DNA from: Pontimonas sp964350865
GTDB lineage: Bacteria; Actinomycetota; Actinomycetes; Actinomycetales; Microbacteriaceae
DNA length: 30,337 nucleotides
Reading direction: 5' to 3'
NCBI GenBank assembly: GCA_964350865.1
Contig: CAYGLJ010000011.1
Span: forward strand, 1 to 30,337
The notes beneath the pieces are model-generated. The model searched no databases. It was given only the letters and a program-made list of their open reading frames with translations, and was not told the DNA's origin. The translations under genes were made by a program, and so were the position numbers. Shown here in pieces: positions 7,224 through 15,700 of the stretch. Position 1 is the stretch's first letter. Every line of letters starts with the position of its first letter.

Positions 7224-8657
7224 ATGAGCGATTCATCGCTGGCCGTTGTGGTCCTGGCCGCCGGTCAGGGAACACGTATGAAATCTTCCGTGGCGAAGGT
7301 GTTGCACGAGCTCTCTGGCGTTCCCCTCATCGGGCATGTTCTGGCCACAGCTCAGGCTCTCGAGCCCGACCACGTGGCCGTCGTGGTGCGCCACCAACGA
7401 GATGAGGTGGCCGAAGCTGTTGCAGGGTTCGCCCCCGAGGCATTGATTGTGGATCAGGACGAGGTCCCTGGAACCGGACGGGCTCTGGAGGTCGCCCTGG
7501 AAGCACTTCCCGCTGCTTTCACCGGTGACGTCGTGGTCATCAGTGGTGATGTTCCTCTGCTGGATTCAGACACTCTGCACGCAGTCATTGCGCACCACCG
7601 TGACCAGGATGCTGTGGCGACACTCATCACGACGGTGCTGGAGGACCCGACTGGATATGGTCGCGTTGTGCGCGATGATCGCGGGCTCGTCGAGAGAGTC
7701 GTCGAAGAGCGAGACGCAAGCTCTGCAGAAGCGGCGCTCCAGGAGGTCAACGCGGGCGCGTATGTTTTCCAGCGCGGTGCTGTGAGTGACGCACTGGGTG
7801 GCCTTGGCACCCACAACGCTCAGGGTGAGAAATACCTGACCGATGTGGTGGAGGCACTCTCTCGGGGCGGCTTAGCTGTGCAAGCGGTTCGGGTAGAGGA
7901 TTCCTGGCTACTCGAGGGCATCAATGACAAGGCCCAGCTGGGAGATGTTCAGGCCCGCCTCAATTCCATGATCGTGCGGGGATGGCAACTGGCGGGCGTG
8001 ACCATTGTGGACCCGGCAAGCTGCTTTATCGACGTGGGCGTGGAAGTTGCACCCGATGTCACCATTCTTCAGGGGGTCCAACTCCGCGGAGAGACCACGA
8101 TTGAGTCGGGCGCGACGATTGGCCCCGAGACGACCTTGCTTGACACGTCCGTGGGCGAGGGCGCCACGGTGGTCCGCACTCACGCCGAGGGAGCACAGAT
8201 CAAGGCGGGTGCCAGCGTGGGTCCCTTCTCGTATCTGCGCCCAGGAGCCAGCGTGGGAGAAGACGGCAAGGTCGGAGCGTTCGTGGAAATCAAGAACTCC
8301 ACCCTTCACCGAGGGGCCAAAGTCCCACACCTGTCCTACATTGGCGATGCTGAGATTGGCGAAGGCACCAACATCGGTGCAGGAGCGATCACCGCCAACT
8401 ACGACGGCGTTCACAAGCACCGCACCACCATCGGCGCTCACGTCAAGACTGGGTCCCACACCGTCTTTGTGGCACCTGTAGAGATTGGCGATGGCGCCTA
8501 TGGCGCTGCGGGAGCCGTGATTCGGAGAAGCGTTCCACCGGGAGCATTGGCCATGAGTGTCTCCACACAGCGCAACGTTGAAGGCTGGGTTGAAGCGAAC
8601 CGCCAGGGCACGCCGTCAGCCGACGCCGCGTCCCAGGCATCACACGGTAAGAAATAG
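7224..8657 (+). CDS. glmU: Bifunctional UDP-N-acetylglucosamine pyrophosphorylase / glucosamine-1-phosphate N-acetyltransferase
   Basis: GlmU makes UDP-GlcNAc for peptidoglycan in two steps: acetylation of glucosamine-1-phosphate (C-terminal domain) and uridylylation (N-terminal domain). The 477-residue protein has the nucleotidyltransferase signature LAAGQGTRMKS at residues 11-21. The C-terminal third is a left-handed beta-helix with hexapeptide repeats such as VGAFVEIKN, IGEGTNIGAGAI and IGDGAYGAAGAVI. The conserved acetyltransferase region ANYDG is present. ATG 7224 is chosen because the core motif begins a few residues later; upstream in-frame starts at 7206 (ATG) and 7173 (TTG) would only add a poorly conserved tail, the latter starting almost inside the tRNA. 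The C-terminus ends in a low-complexity Ala/Ser/Thr tail. prs follows after 51 nt, as in most actinobacteria. Confidence 0.95.
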   Translation: MSDSSLAVVVLAAGQGTRMKSSVAKVLHELSGVPLIGHVLATAQALEPDHVAVVVRHQRDEVAEAVAGFAPEALIVDQDEVPGTGRALEVALEALPAAFTGDVVVISGDVPLLDSDTLHAVIAHHRDQDAVATLITTVLEDPTGYGRVVRDDRGLVERVVEERDASSAEAALQEVNAGAYVFQRGAVSDALGGLGTHNAQGEKYLTDVVEALSRGGLAVQAVRVEDSWLLEGINDKAQLGDVQARLNSMIVRGWQLAGVTIVDPASCFIDVGVEVAPDVTILQGVQLRGETTIESGATIGPETTLLDTSVGEGATVVRTHAEGAQIKAGASVGPFSYLRPGASVGEDGKVGAFVEIKNSTLHRGAKVPHLSYIGDAEIGEGTNIGAGAITANYDGVHKHRTTIGAHVKTGSHTVFVAPVEIGDGAYGAAGAVIRRSVPPGALAMSVSTQRNVEGWVEANRQGTPSADAASQASHGKK

Positions 8658-8708
8658 CTAATGACGTCCCCATTTCCACCCCCCAGCGCGAAGAGGCGAT
8701 AGATACCC

Positions 8709-9686
8709 GTGACCACGATTACCGCCACCACGAAGAAAAACCTTGTCCTGGTGAGCGGTCGTGCTCATCCCGCTCTCGCCGATGCGGTCGCGAAAGAGTT
8801 GGGAACCGAGCTCGTTCCTGCGGAAACGAGAACCTTTGCCAACGGGGAAATTTATGCCCGCTACGGCGACAGTGTTCGAGGGTGTGACGCGTTCGTGATG
8901 CAGTCACACTGCGCCCCTATCAACGAGTGGCTGATGGAGCAACTCATCATGGTCGATGCTCTCAAGCGTGCGAGCGCCAAGCGCATCACCGTGGTGGCAC
9001 CGTTTTATCCCTACGCCCGGCAGGACAAGAAGGGCCGCGGTCGCGAGCCCATCTCGGCACGTTTGGTAGCCGATTTGTTCAAGGCAGCGGGAGCGGATCG
9101 CATCATGAGCGTCGATTTGCACGCCGCCCAAATTCAGGGGTTCTTCGACGGACCGGTGGACCATCTCTTTGCCATGCCAGTTCTCCTCGAGCACTTCCAG
9201 AAACAGCTCGACCCCACCACCTTGACCGTGGTGAGCCCCGACATGGGGCGCGTTCGGGTGGCAGATATTTGGAGCGACAAGCTGGGCGCACCGCTGGCCA
9301 TCATCCACAAGCGTCGTGACCCTAAGGTTCCCAACCAGGTGTCCGTCCACGAAATCGTGGGTGAGGTGGAGGGTCGCGTCTGTTTGCTCGTCGATGACCT
9401 GATCGACACCGGGCGGACGATTGCCAAAGCAGCCGAAGCGCTGAAAGGCAACGGTGCCACCGGGGTGGTGGTCGCGGCCACCCACGCCGTGTTCTCGGAC
9501 CCCGCTGTCGAGGTTCTGCAATCAGACTTCATCGACCAGGTCGTCGTCACCGATACTTTGCCGCTCAGTGCCGACAAGCACTGGGACCGCCTCACCGTTC
9601 TCCCGATTGCACCTCTGCTGGCCAGGGCGATTCGTGAGGTCTTCGAGGATGGCTCGGTGACCTCGATGTTTGACGGTGCCGCTTAG
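8709..9686 (+). CDS. prs: Ribose-phosphate pyrophosphokinase (PRPP synthetase)
   Basis: Prs transfers pyrophosphate from ATP to ribose-5-phosphate, giving PRPP for nucleotide, histidine and tryptophan synthesis. The 325-residue protein has the conserved early segment TRTFANGEIYAR, the flexible-loop/ATP region YPYARQDKKGRGREPISA, SVDLHAAQIQGFF, and the PRPP-binding loop DDLIDTGRT at residues 229-237. The start is GTG 8709; a weak purine-rich AAGAGG lies 12 nt upstream and no better in-frame start exists. The stop codon TAG overlaps the stop codon of the convergent minus-strand gene (shared TTAG at 9683-9686). Confidence 0.97.
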   Translation: MTTITATTKKNLVLVSGRAHPALADAVAKELGTELVPAETRTFANGEIYARYGDSVRGCDAFVMQSHCAPINEWLMEQLIMVDALKRASAKRITVVAPFYPYARQDKKGRGREPISARLVADLFKAAGADRIMSVDLHAAQIQGFFDGPVDHLFAMPVLLEHFQKQLDPTTLTVVSPDMGRVRVADIWSDKLGAPLAIIHKRRDPKVPNQVSVHEIVGEVEGRVCLLVDDLIDTGRTIAKAAEALKGNGATGVVVAATHAVFSDPAVEVLQSDFIDQVVVTDTLPLSADKHWDRLTVLPIAPLLARAIREVFEDGSVTSMFDGAA

Positions 9687-10018
9687 GTCCCTGTCAGCGG
9701 AATCAGGCGCGGTGCGCCTGGCACCACTCCCAAGTGGGCCACAAAGAACTCCTGGCCATCAAACATGACGGCGTGACAGTTCCACCCCAGGAGCTCAGTG
9801 GGGAAAAGATCAAAAGAGGCCCGTGAGGATGTCGCTCCGGGGGCGTAGTAATCGACAGCAATCTGGCAGGCGTAGTTCGCAGTGCGCAGTTGAGTGGTCC
9901 AGGTGACAATCACTCCGGGGAGGACAAGCGCACCAATCGCCAGCAGAACCACGAAACGCATCAGGTTTCGGCGTCGCCTCGAATACAGCGGTCTGTCGAT
10001 CTCGTCGTCCAAGCTCAT
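9683..10018 (-). CDS. Small membrane-anchored hypothetical protein
   Basis: I do not recognise a named family. The 111-residue protein begins with a charged, arginine-rich cytoplasmic segment (RPLYSRRRRNLMR), then one transmembrane helix (about residues 20-40), then a roughly 70-residue part that would lie outside the cell. That part has two cysteines (in YACQ and WNCH) that could form a disulfide, and ends in a Gly/Pro-rich segment. ATG 10018 has AAGG 5 nt upstream; GTG 10024 in the same frame is an alternative. It converges on prs with overlapping stop codons and is back-to-back with an amino-acid permease only about 40 nt away. Length, topology and codon use look like a real gene, but no function can be assigned. 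Confidence 0.7.
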   Translation of the reverse strand: MSLDDEIDRPLYSRRRRNLMRFVVLLAIGALVLPGVIVTWTTQLRTANYACQIAVDYYAPGATSSRASFDLFPTELLGWNCHAVMFDGQEFFVAHLGVVPGAPRLIPLTGT

Positions 10019-10045
10019 GTTCACCTTCTAGTCTCCCACGCCCCC

Positions 10046-10051
10046 TACAGT
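10046..10051 (+). promoter_or_regulatory. -10 box of the APC permease gene, leaderless type
   Basis: TACAGT ends 7 nt before GTG 10059. It overlaps the more upstream GTG at 10050, which therefore could not be translated from a transcript starting here. Confidence 0.5.
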
Positions 10052-10058
10052 GTCGGTC

Positions 10059-11276
10059 GTGAGTGCAGTGAGGCGAACGCTTGGCCCCTTCGGGGCAGCG
10101 GGTATCGGGGTTGCTTCCATGGTGGGGGCCGGAGCGTTCTATGTCTGGGCCCCGGCCGCAGCGCTTGCGGGATCCCTGATGTGGGTGTCTCTGATCCTCG
10201 CGGGAACCATCGCTCTGCTGAACGCTGTGGTGATGGCGCAGCTGACCATCCGCAATGCGGTCTCCGGTGGCGCCTATCGGTATGGGCAGAAATACATTGG
10301 CCCCCAAGCAGGTTTCCTGGCTGGCTGGTTTTTTCTGGTGGGGAAGACCGCGTCAGCGGCTGCCATTTCGGCTGTTGCCGGGCGATACCTGTGGCCCGAG
10401 AATCCCACGATTGTCGCGGCTGCACTGGTGGCACTGTTTGCCCTTGCCAATATTTCCGGCCTGCGCACCACGGCCGCTATCAGCATTCTGATAGCGGTGA
10501 TCGTGGTGGGCTTTCTCATCACCACACTGCTCGGCACCACGGGCGATGTCGCACTTCTCACTGTGGGGGGAGACGCATCAGCGTGGGGCATTCTCCCCGC
10601 TGCTGGACTCATCTTTTTTGCCTTTGCCGGCTATGCCCGGATGGCAACGCTCGGGGAAGAGGTCAAGAACCCTGTCAGGGTGTTGCCCCGCGTGATTGTC
10701 TTCACACTGCTCGGTGTCCTGGTCCTCTATGGGGCAATCGCCCTCACCCTGCTGGGGACCCTGGGTGCAGAGGCTTTAGCGACAAGCGAAGCTCCCCTGG
10801 CAGATATTGCGTCCGAGACCATGGCACCGTGGGTGGTCGCGGTGGCAGCACTGGCGTCACTGGGATCTCTCGCGGCGGTCCTAGCCGGTCTCTCTCGCAC
10901 GTCGATGGCGATGGCGCAGCGAGGAGACTTGCCCGCTCGACTTGGCGTGGTGTGGGAGCGAACCTCCTCACCGGCCATTGCGGAGTTCACGATGGCGCTT
11001 GGCGCCATCGTTGCGGTCCTCGTGGTGGACCCGATCTGGTTGGTGGGCGCGTCCTCGAGTGCTGTGTTGAGTTATTACGCGATTGCCCACGCTGCCGCCA
11101 TCAAGCAGCCGGAATCGGAGCGATTCCTTCCGGTGATTACTCCGTGGCTGGGTCTGGTGGGTTGTGTGGGGCTGGTGGCGACACTGCCGTGGCAGTCTGT
11201 GGCCACGGGTGGAGTGATTTTTTCTCTCGGGCTGGTGGTCTGGGCCCTCAAGAAAAAGCCAACCCTCAACCATTAG
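10059..11276 (+). CDS. APC-superfamily amino acid permease
   Basis: A 405-residue membrane protein with about 11-12 hydrophobic segments. The N-terminal GIGVASMVGAGAFYVWAP matches the first-helix substrate-binding motif (GxxxGxGxF-like) of APC amino-acid/polyamine transporters, and SGGAYRYGQKYIGPQAGFLAGW matches the conserved loop after helix 2. FAFAGYARMATLGEEVKNP is the conserved helix 6 region with its following charged loop. The substrate is unknown. Length is somewhat short compared with typical 440-500 residue members, mainly at the C-terminus. GTG 10059 is chosen from the -10 spacing; GTG 10050 would add three residues. A 469-residue reading in another frame over this gene has no family resemblance and is a shadow. 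Confidence 0.85.
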   Translation: MSAVRRTLGPFGAAGIGVASMVGAGAFYVWAPAAALAGSLMWVSLILAGTIALLNAVVMAQLTIRNAVSGGAYRYGQKYIGPQAGFLAGWFFLVGKTASAAAISAVAGRYLWPENPTIVAAALVALFALANISGLRTTAAISILIAVIVVGFLITTLLGTTGDVALLTVGGDASAWGILPAAGLIFFAFAGYARMATLGEEVKNPVRVLPRVIVFTLLGVLVLYGAIALTLLGTLGAEALATSEAPLADIASETMAPWVVAVAALASLGSLAAVLAGLSRTSMAMAQRGDLPARLGVVWERTSSPAIAEFTMALGAIVAVLVVDPIWLVGASSSAVLSYYAIAHAAAIKQPESERFLPVITPWLGLVGCVGLVATLPWQSVATGGVIFSLGLVVWALKKKPTLNH

Positions 11277-11302
11277 ACGAAGCCCCCATTCTCAGCTAGC
11301 AT
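11274..11302 (+). promoter_or_regulatory. Promoter of rplY
   Basis: TAGACG (11274-11279, similar to TTGACA) and TAGCAT (11297-11302) are separated by 17 nt. The -35 box overlaps the stop codon of the upstream permease. The predicted start near 11309 leaves a leader of about 125 nt before rplY, unusually long for this window. Confidence 0.45.
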
Positions 11303-11433
11303 TACGGGGTACTTCGGCGAGGAAGAGTTGTACACACAACCCTTCGTAATCGACGCGGTGGAGCAGGCTCCTATGTCTCTCCTCACGCACAGCGTACGAG
11401 TTCGAGAAAAAGCAGAAAACTTAGGAGCAGTTC
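11303..11433 (+). promoter_or_regulatory. Structured 5' leader of rplY with possible Shine-Dalgarno sequestration
   Basis: The Shine-Dalgarno region TAGGAGC (11422-11428, 6 nt before ATG after AGGAG) is perfectly complementary to GCTCCTA at 11367-11373. The same GCTCC can instead pair with GGAG at 11360-11363 in a 4-bp hairpin. GTTGT/ACAAC (11327-11340 region) and ACGC/GCGT (11385-11395 region) form further small hairpins. The arrangement resembles a translational switch such as ribosomal-protein autoregulation, but I recognise no known leader family. Confidence 0.4.
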
Positions 11434-12099
11434 ATGGTTGATAACCACGTCGCGGTTGATATCCGCACATCATTCGGTAAGGGTGCCGCACGCAAGTTGC
11501 GCGCCGCCGGCAAGATTCCCGCGGTGGTATACGGCCACGGCGCTGAGCCCCTTCACGTGGCGCTTCCCGCCCACGAGACCACTCTGATTGCACGTCGCGC
11601 CAACGCACTAATCGAGCTCAAGATGACCGATGGCGAGCAGTTGGTCCTGATCAAGGACATCCAGCGCGACCCCGTTCGTCAGATCATTGAACACCTCGAC
11701 CTGGTCATCGTCCGTAAGGGTGAGAAGGTCACCGTGGACATTTCTGTCCACGTCGAGGGTGAGCCTTTCTCCGGCACCATGGTCCAGATGGACCACGCGT
11801 CCGTGACTGTGGAAGCGGAAGCAACTCACATTCCCGAGTACGTGACGGTGAACGTGGATGGCCTCGAAGAGGGCAGCCAGATTCGCGCCGGTGAGCTTGT
11901 TCTGCCCGATGGCTCGACGCTGGTCTCTGATGCCGACCTGCTCGTTCTCTCCATCCAGCAGCCTCCGAAGGCCGCCGAGGCCGAACCCGGTGCTGTTGCC
12001 GAGGGTGAAGCCGGTGGCACAGGTACTGAGGGCTCTGAATCTGCTGAGGGTGGCGACTCCGGCGGAGACGCCGGTGGCGATGACGCGGGCGGCGAATAA
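11434..12099 (+). CDS. rplY: Large ribosomal subunit protein bL25 (L25/general stress protein Ctc)
   Basis: bL25 binds 5S rRNA in the large subunit. The 221-residue product is the long, two-domain Ctc/TL5 type. The N-terminal RNA-binding domain has FGKGAARKLRAAGKIPAVVYGHG, and the second beta-domain covers roughly residues 95-180 (KGEKVTVDISVHVEGEP, THIPEYVTVNVDGLEEG). The last about 40 residues are an acidic, glycine-rich low-complexity tail with repeated GGD/GGE units, probably disordered. A good AGGAG lies 6 nt before ATG 11434. The stop TAA is followed immediately by the pth reading frame, so rplY and pth are co-transcribed. Confidence 0.96.
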   Translation: MVDNHVAVDIRTSFGKGAARKLRAAGKIPAVVYGHGAEPLHVALPAHETTLIARRANALIELKMTDGEQLVLIKDIQRDPVRQIIEHLDLVIVRKGEKVTVDISVHVEGEPFSGTMVQMDHASVTVEAEATHIPEYVTVNVDGLEEGSQIRAGELVLPDGSTLVSDADLLVLSIQQPPKAAEAEPGAVAEGEAGGTGTEGSESAEGGDSGGDAGGDDAGGE

Positions 12100-12101
12100 C
12101 C

Positions 12102-12719
12102 CTGCCCTTTGGTTTCCCGCGCAAGAAAAGCTCCTCCAGCACGGAGTGGCTGATTGTCGGGCTCGGTAACCCGGGCTCCCAGTACGAGCGCACCCGCCAC
12201 AACGTGGGACAGATGGTCGTCGCTGCCTGCGCAGATTCAGCAGGGGTGAGCTTCCAGAAGTTCAAGAGCCATGGAGTGCTCGCGAGCGTGTCACACCCCG
12301 CAGGGTTTACCCTGCGCCTAGCGGCACTCTCAAGCTTTATGAACCGCTCGGGAGCGCCCGTCCAGGCGATGCTCGCGTTTCATAAGATTCCTCCCGCCCA
12401 GCTGATCGTCGTCCACGATGACCTCGACCTGCCCCACGGAACTGTTCGGCTGAAGTTTGGCGGCGGTCACGCGGGACACAATGGGCTCAAAGACATTGCC
12501 CGCGCGCTGGGCACGTTGGATTTCCACCGGGTGCGAGTGGGTATTGGTCGTCCCGATGACCCCAGACCCGTCGCTGATTACGTTCTCCAGCGCTTCAGCG
12601 CTGAGCAGGAAGCACAGCTTCCTGCCGTGTTGCGCCTCGCGTGTGACGCGGTAGAGGCTCTTGTTACAGAGGGGCTCACCGCCGCTCAACAAAGAATCCA
12701 CCCGCCGCAGGGCGCTTAG
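12102..12719 (+). CDS. pth: Peptidyl-tRNA hydrolase with a non-canonical start codon
   Basis: Pth releases peptides from peptidyl-tRNAs that dropped off ribosomes and is essential in bacteria. Counting from CTG 12102 the protein has 205 residues and carries the full active site: VGLGNPG (N22), TRHNVG (H32), HDDLDLP (D106) and GGHAGHNGLKDI (N127). The first ATG/GTG/TTG in this frame is GTG 12204, which would delete N22 and H32, both needed for catalysis. The frame is open upstream only back to a stop at 12081-12083, and that interval holds no ATG, GTG or TTG. Candidates are CTG 12102, two bases after the rplY stop, or ATA 12096, which overlaps that stop. Translation by coupling to rplY is likely. 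A base-call error is possible. Identity is certain; the start is not. Confidence 0.9.
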   Translation: MPFGFPRKKSSSSTEWLIVGLGNPGSQYERTRHNVGQMVVAACADSAGVSFQKFKSHGVLASVSHPAGFTLRLAALSSFMNRSGAPVQAMLAFHKIPPAQLIVVHDDLDLPHGTVRLKFGGGHAGHNGLKDIARALGTLDFHRVRVGIGRPDDPRPVADYVLQRFSAEQEAQLPAVLRLACDAVEALVTEGLTAAQQRIHPPQGA

Positions 12720-12749
12720 GGTCCTGGTTCTGGGCTGGTCTGGGACTAA

Positions 12750-12755
12750 TAGACT
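12750..12755 (+). promoter_or_regulatory. -10 box of mfd, leaderless type
   Basis: TAGACT ends 7 nt before GTG 12763; no Shine-Dalgarno sequence is seen. This decides GTG 12763 over an upstream in-frame ATP-unrelated reading that begins inside pth. Confidence 0.5.
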
Positions 12756-12762
12756 TCCCCGA

Positions 12763-15700
12763 GTGAGTCTCTCGAAACTTCCCTCTTTGCTGGTTGAAGA
12801 TTCTGGCATTCTCACCGCTCTAGAGCAGGCCCGCGATGGTGGATCGCTCGTTGTGCCCACGGGCGCGACAACGGCGGTTGTCCAAGCCCTCTCGGGGTTA
12901 TCGCCGATGCCCTCCGTCACCGTCGTGGTGTGTGCAACGGGGCGGGAATCTGACCAACTGCGCGACGAGCTACGCTCGGTCGTTCCTGAGGGCACTCACG
13001 TTCTGGACTTCCCGGCCTGGGAAACGCTTCCCCACGAGCGCCTGAGCCCTCATGCGGAGACTGTGGCGAGACGGCGTAGTGCTCTGCGCCAGATATCTCT
13101 GGCAGGGGGTTCCGCCGGTGGTCTTGTCGTGGTCGCCTCGATTCGGGCGCTCGTGCAACCGGTGAACCCCCACATCGCCTCCTTTGAGCCGTGGGTGGCG
13201 ACTAAGGGTGATGCGTCCCGCTCGCTGGAGAGCTGGGTCGAATACTTGGTGGAGGCTGCCTACCAGCGTGTGGACTTGGTCACGAGACGAGGGGAGTTCG
13301 CTGTTCGAGGCGGCATCCTTGACGTATTCCCGCCTCTGGCAGAGCACCCTGTCCGGTTGGATTTCTTTGGCTCAGAAATTGACCAGGTGAACTATTTCTC
13401 GGTGGCCGACCAGCGCTCGCTGACCGAGGACGTGCCACCGGTGGTTCTCGAGCCGGTGCGAGAAATGCTCCTCACTCCCGATGTGAGGGCGCGCGCCTCA
13501 CAGCTGGCGGGCGAATATCCGGGACTAGGGCAGCTACTGACCAAAGTGTCAGAGGGTATTCCCACCGAAGGTATGGAGTCTCTCCAACCACTCTTGGTTC
13601 CAGGGCTTGTGGCTCCCTTGAGTGTGCTGCCAGACGACGCCCTGATTGTCGAGGTGGGGGCCCAGAAGGTCCAGGCTCGAGCGTCCATCTTGTTGGAGAC
13701 CAACCGGGAGTTCTTGCAGGCTGCCTGGGAGGTGGCGGCACTCGATGGCTCTGAGGCTCCTGTTGATCTGCATGCCGGATCCTTCCTCACCCATCAGGAG
13801 CTGAAGGACTCTGTGGCGCCGAGGACCTGGGTGTCGGTGGATTCTCTCGACACCGGTGAGGTCACGAACCTGCGACCACCGCTGCAGAGTTTGCCGCTGG
13901 TGACCACCGGTGGCGAAGAGGTGTGGGAGTTCATCGCGGCCCGCATTCGTGACCGCGACAGTGTGATCGTGGTGGCAGCCGGTCACGGTTTAGTGGAACG
14001 AAGCGCCCAGGTGTTGGGGGAGCGAGACATTCCTCATCGCATCGATGAGGAATTGGCCAAGGCCCCAAGCCCCGGTGTGGTGAGCGTGGTGCGAGGTTTT
14101 CTGCAAGAAGGATTCCTGGTTCCAGGCTCGAAGTTGGCGGTCATCACCGAGAAGGAGCTCTATGGCAAAGCCGTGAGCGCCTCCCCCCGGACAGGACGGA
14201 CTCTCGCCACCAAGCGCACCCGTGTCGTGGACCCTCTGCAACTTTCCGCCGGAGACTATGTCGTCCACGACACCCATGGTGTGGGGCGTTTTGTCGAGTT
14301 GGTCTCGAGAGAGATATCGACCGGCGGTCGCAATGCCATGACCAGTCAGCGCGAGTTTGTTGTCCTGGAATACGCGCCCAGCAAGCGAGGCAGTCCACCG
14401 GATCGTCTCTATGTCCCTACCGATCAGCTTGACCAACTGAGCCACTATGTGGGCAGTGATTCACCAGCACTGTCCAAAATGGGAGGCTCTGATTGGGCTG
14501 CCACCAAGGGCAAGGCGCGCAAGGCTGTCCGCGAGCTCGCGGTCGATCTGGTGAAGCTGTACTCCGCTCGCATGGCAGCCCCAGGTTTTGCATTCTCCCC
14601 GGACACCCCCTGGCAGCGCGAGCTGGAAGAGGCGTTTCCGTTTATGGAAACACCTGACCAGCTCACCACCATTGACGAGGTGAAGGCCGACATGGAGCGA
14701 CCCATTCCGATGGATCGCCTGATTGCCGGAGATGTCGGGTTTGGAAAGACCGAGATTGCGGTCCGGGCTGCGTTCAAGGCTATTCAAGACCAGAAGCAGG
14801 TGGCGCTGATCGCGCCCACCACGCTTCTGGTGAAGCAGCACCTGGAGACGTTCCAAGAGCGCTATGCCCCCTTCCCGATCAACTTGCGCGCACTCTCACG
14901 ATTCCAAACCGATGCTGAAGCGAAAGCGGTGTTGGCGGGCCTTGCTGATGGCAGCGTCGACATTGTGATTGGAACCCACCGATTGCTGAGCAAGAACGTC
15001 GTGTTCAAAGACTTGGGTCTGGTGATTGTGGATGAGGAGCAACGCTTTGGTGTGGAGCACAAAGACTCACTCAAAGCTTTGAAGACCAACGTGGACGTGT
15101 TGGCGATGTCGGCAACACCGATTCCTCGGACACTGGAGATGGCGGTCACCGGTATCCGAGAAATGTCGACATTGGCCACACCCCCCGAAGCTCGCCACCC
15201 GATCCTGACGTTTGTGGGCCCCTATAACGAATCCCAAGTTGTGGCAGCTATTCGACGTGAGCTATTGCGAGAAGGACAAGTGTTTTTCGTCCATAACCGG
15301 GTCTCCAGCATCAACAAGGTTGCTGCCAGAGTGCAGGAATTAGTTCCCGAAGCCCGGGTGGCTATTGCGCACGGGCAAATGGGTGAGGCTGATCTGGAGC
15401 GCGTGATGGTGGACTTCTGGGAGCGACGCTTTGATGTGTTGGTCTCGACCACGATCATCGAGACCGGTCTTGATGTCACCAATGCGAACACGTTGATCGT
15501 GGATCGGGCGGAGCGCTACGGACTCTCGCAACTCCACCAGTTGCGTGGTCGGGTGGGTCGTGGTCGAGAGCGTGGCTATGCCTACCTGCTCTATGACGAT
15601 GACCTTCCTATGGGCGAAAACGCGCACGACCGATTGGCAACCCTCGCCTCCACGACCGATTTGGGTGGCGGAACCCGCATCGCGATGAAGGACCTCGAGA

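Noticed and set aside
9890..11299. A 469-residue plus-strand open frame longer than the permease gene it covers
   Set aside because: Its translation is Cys/Gly/His/Arg-rich with no family resemblance, and another frame over the same bases gives a well-formed APC permease.
12204..12719. pth starting at GTG 12204
   Set aside because: This start would remove the catalytic Asn and His and the conserved VGLGNPG segment that are encoded in frame just upstream.
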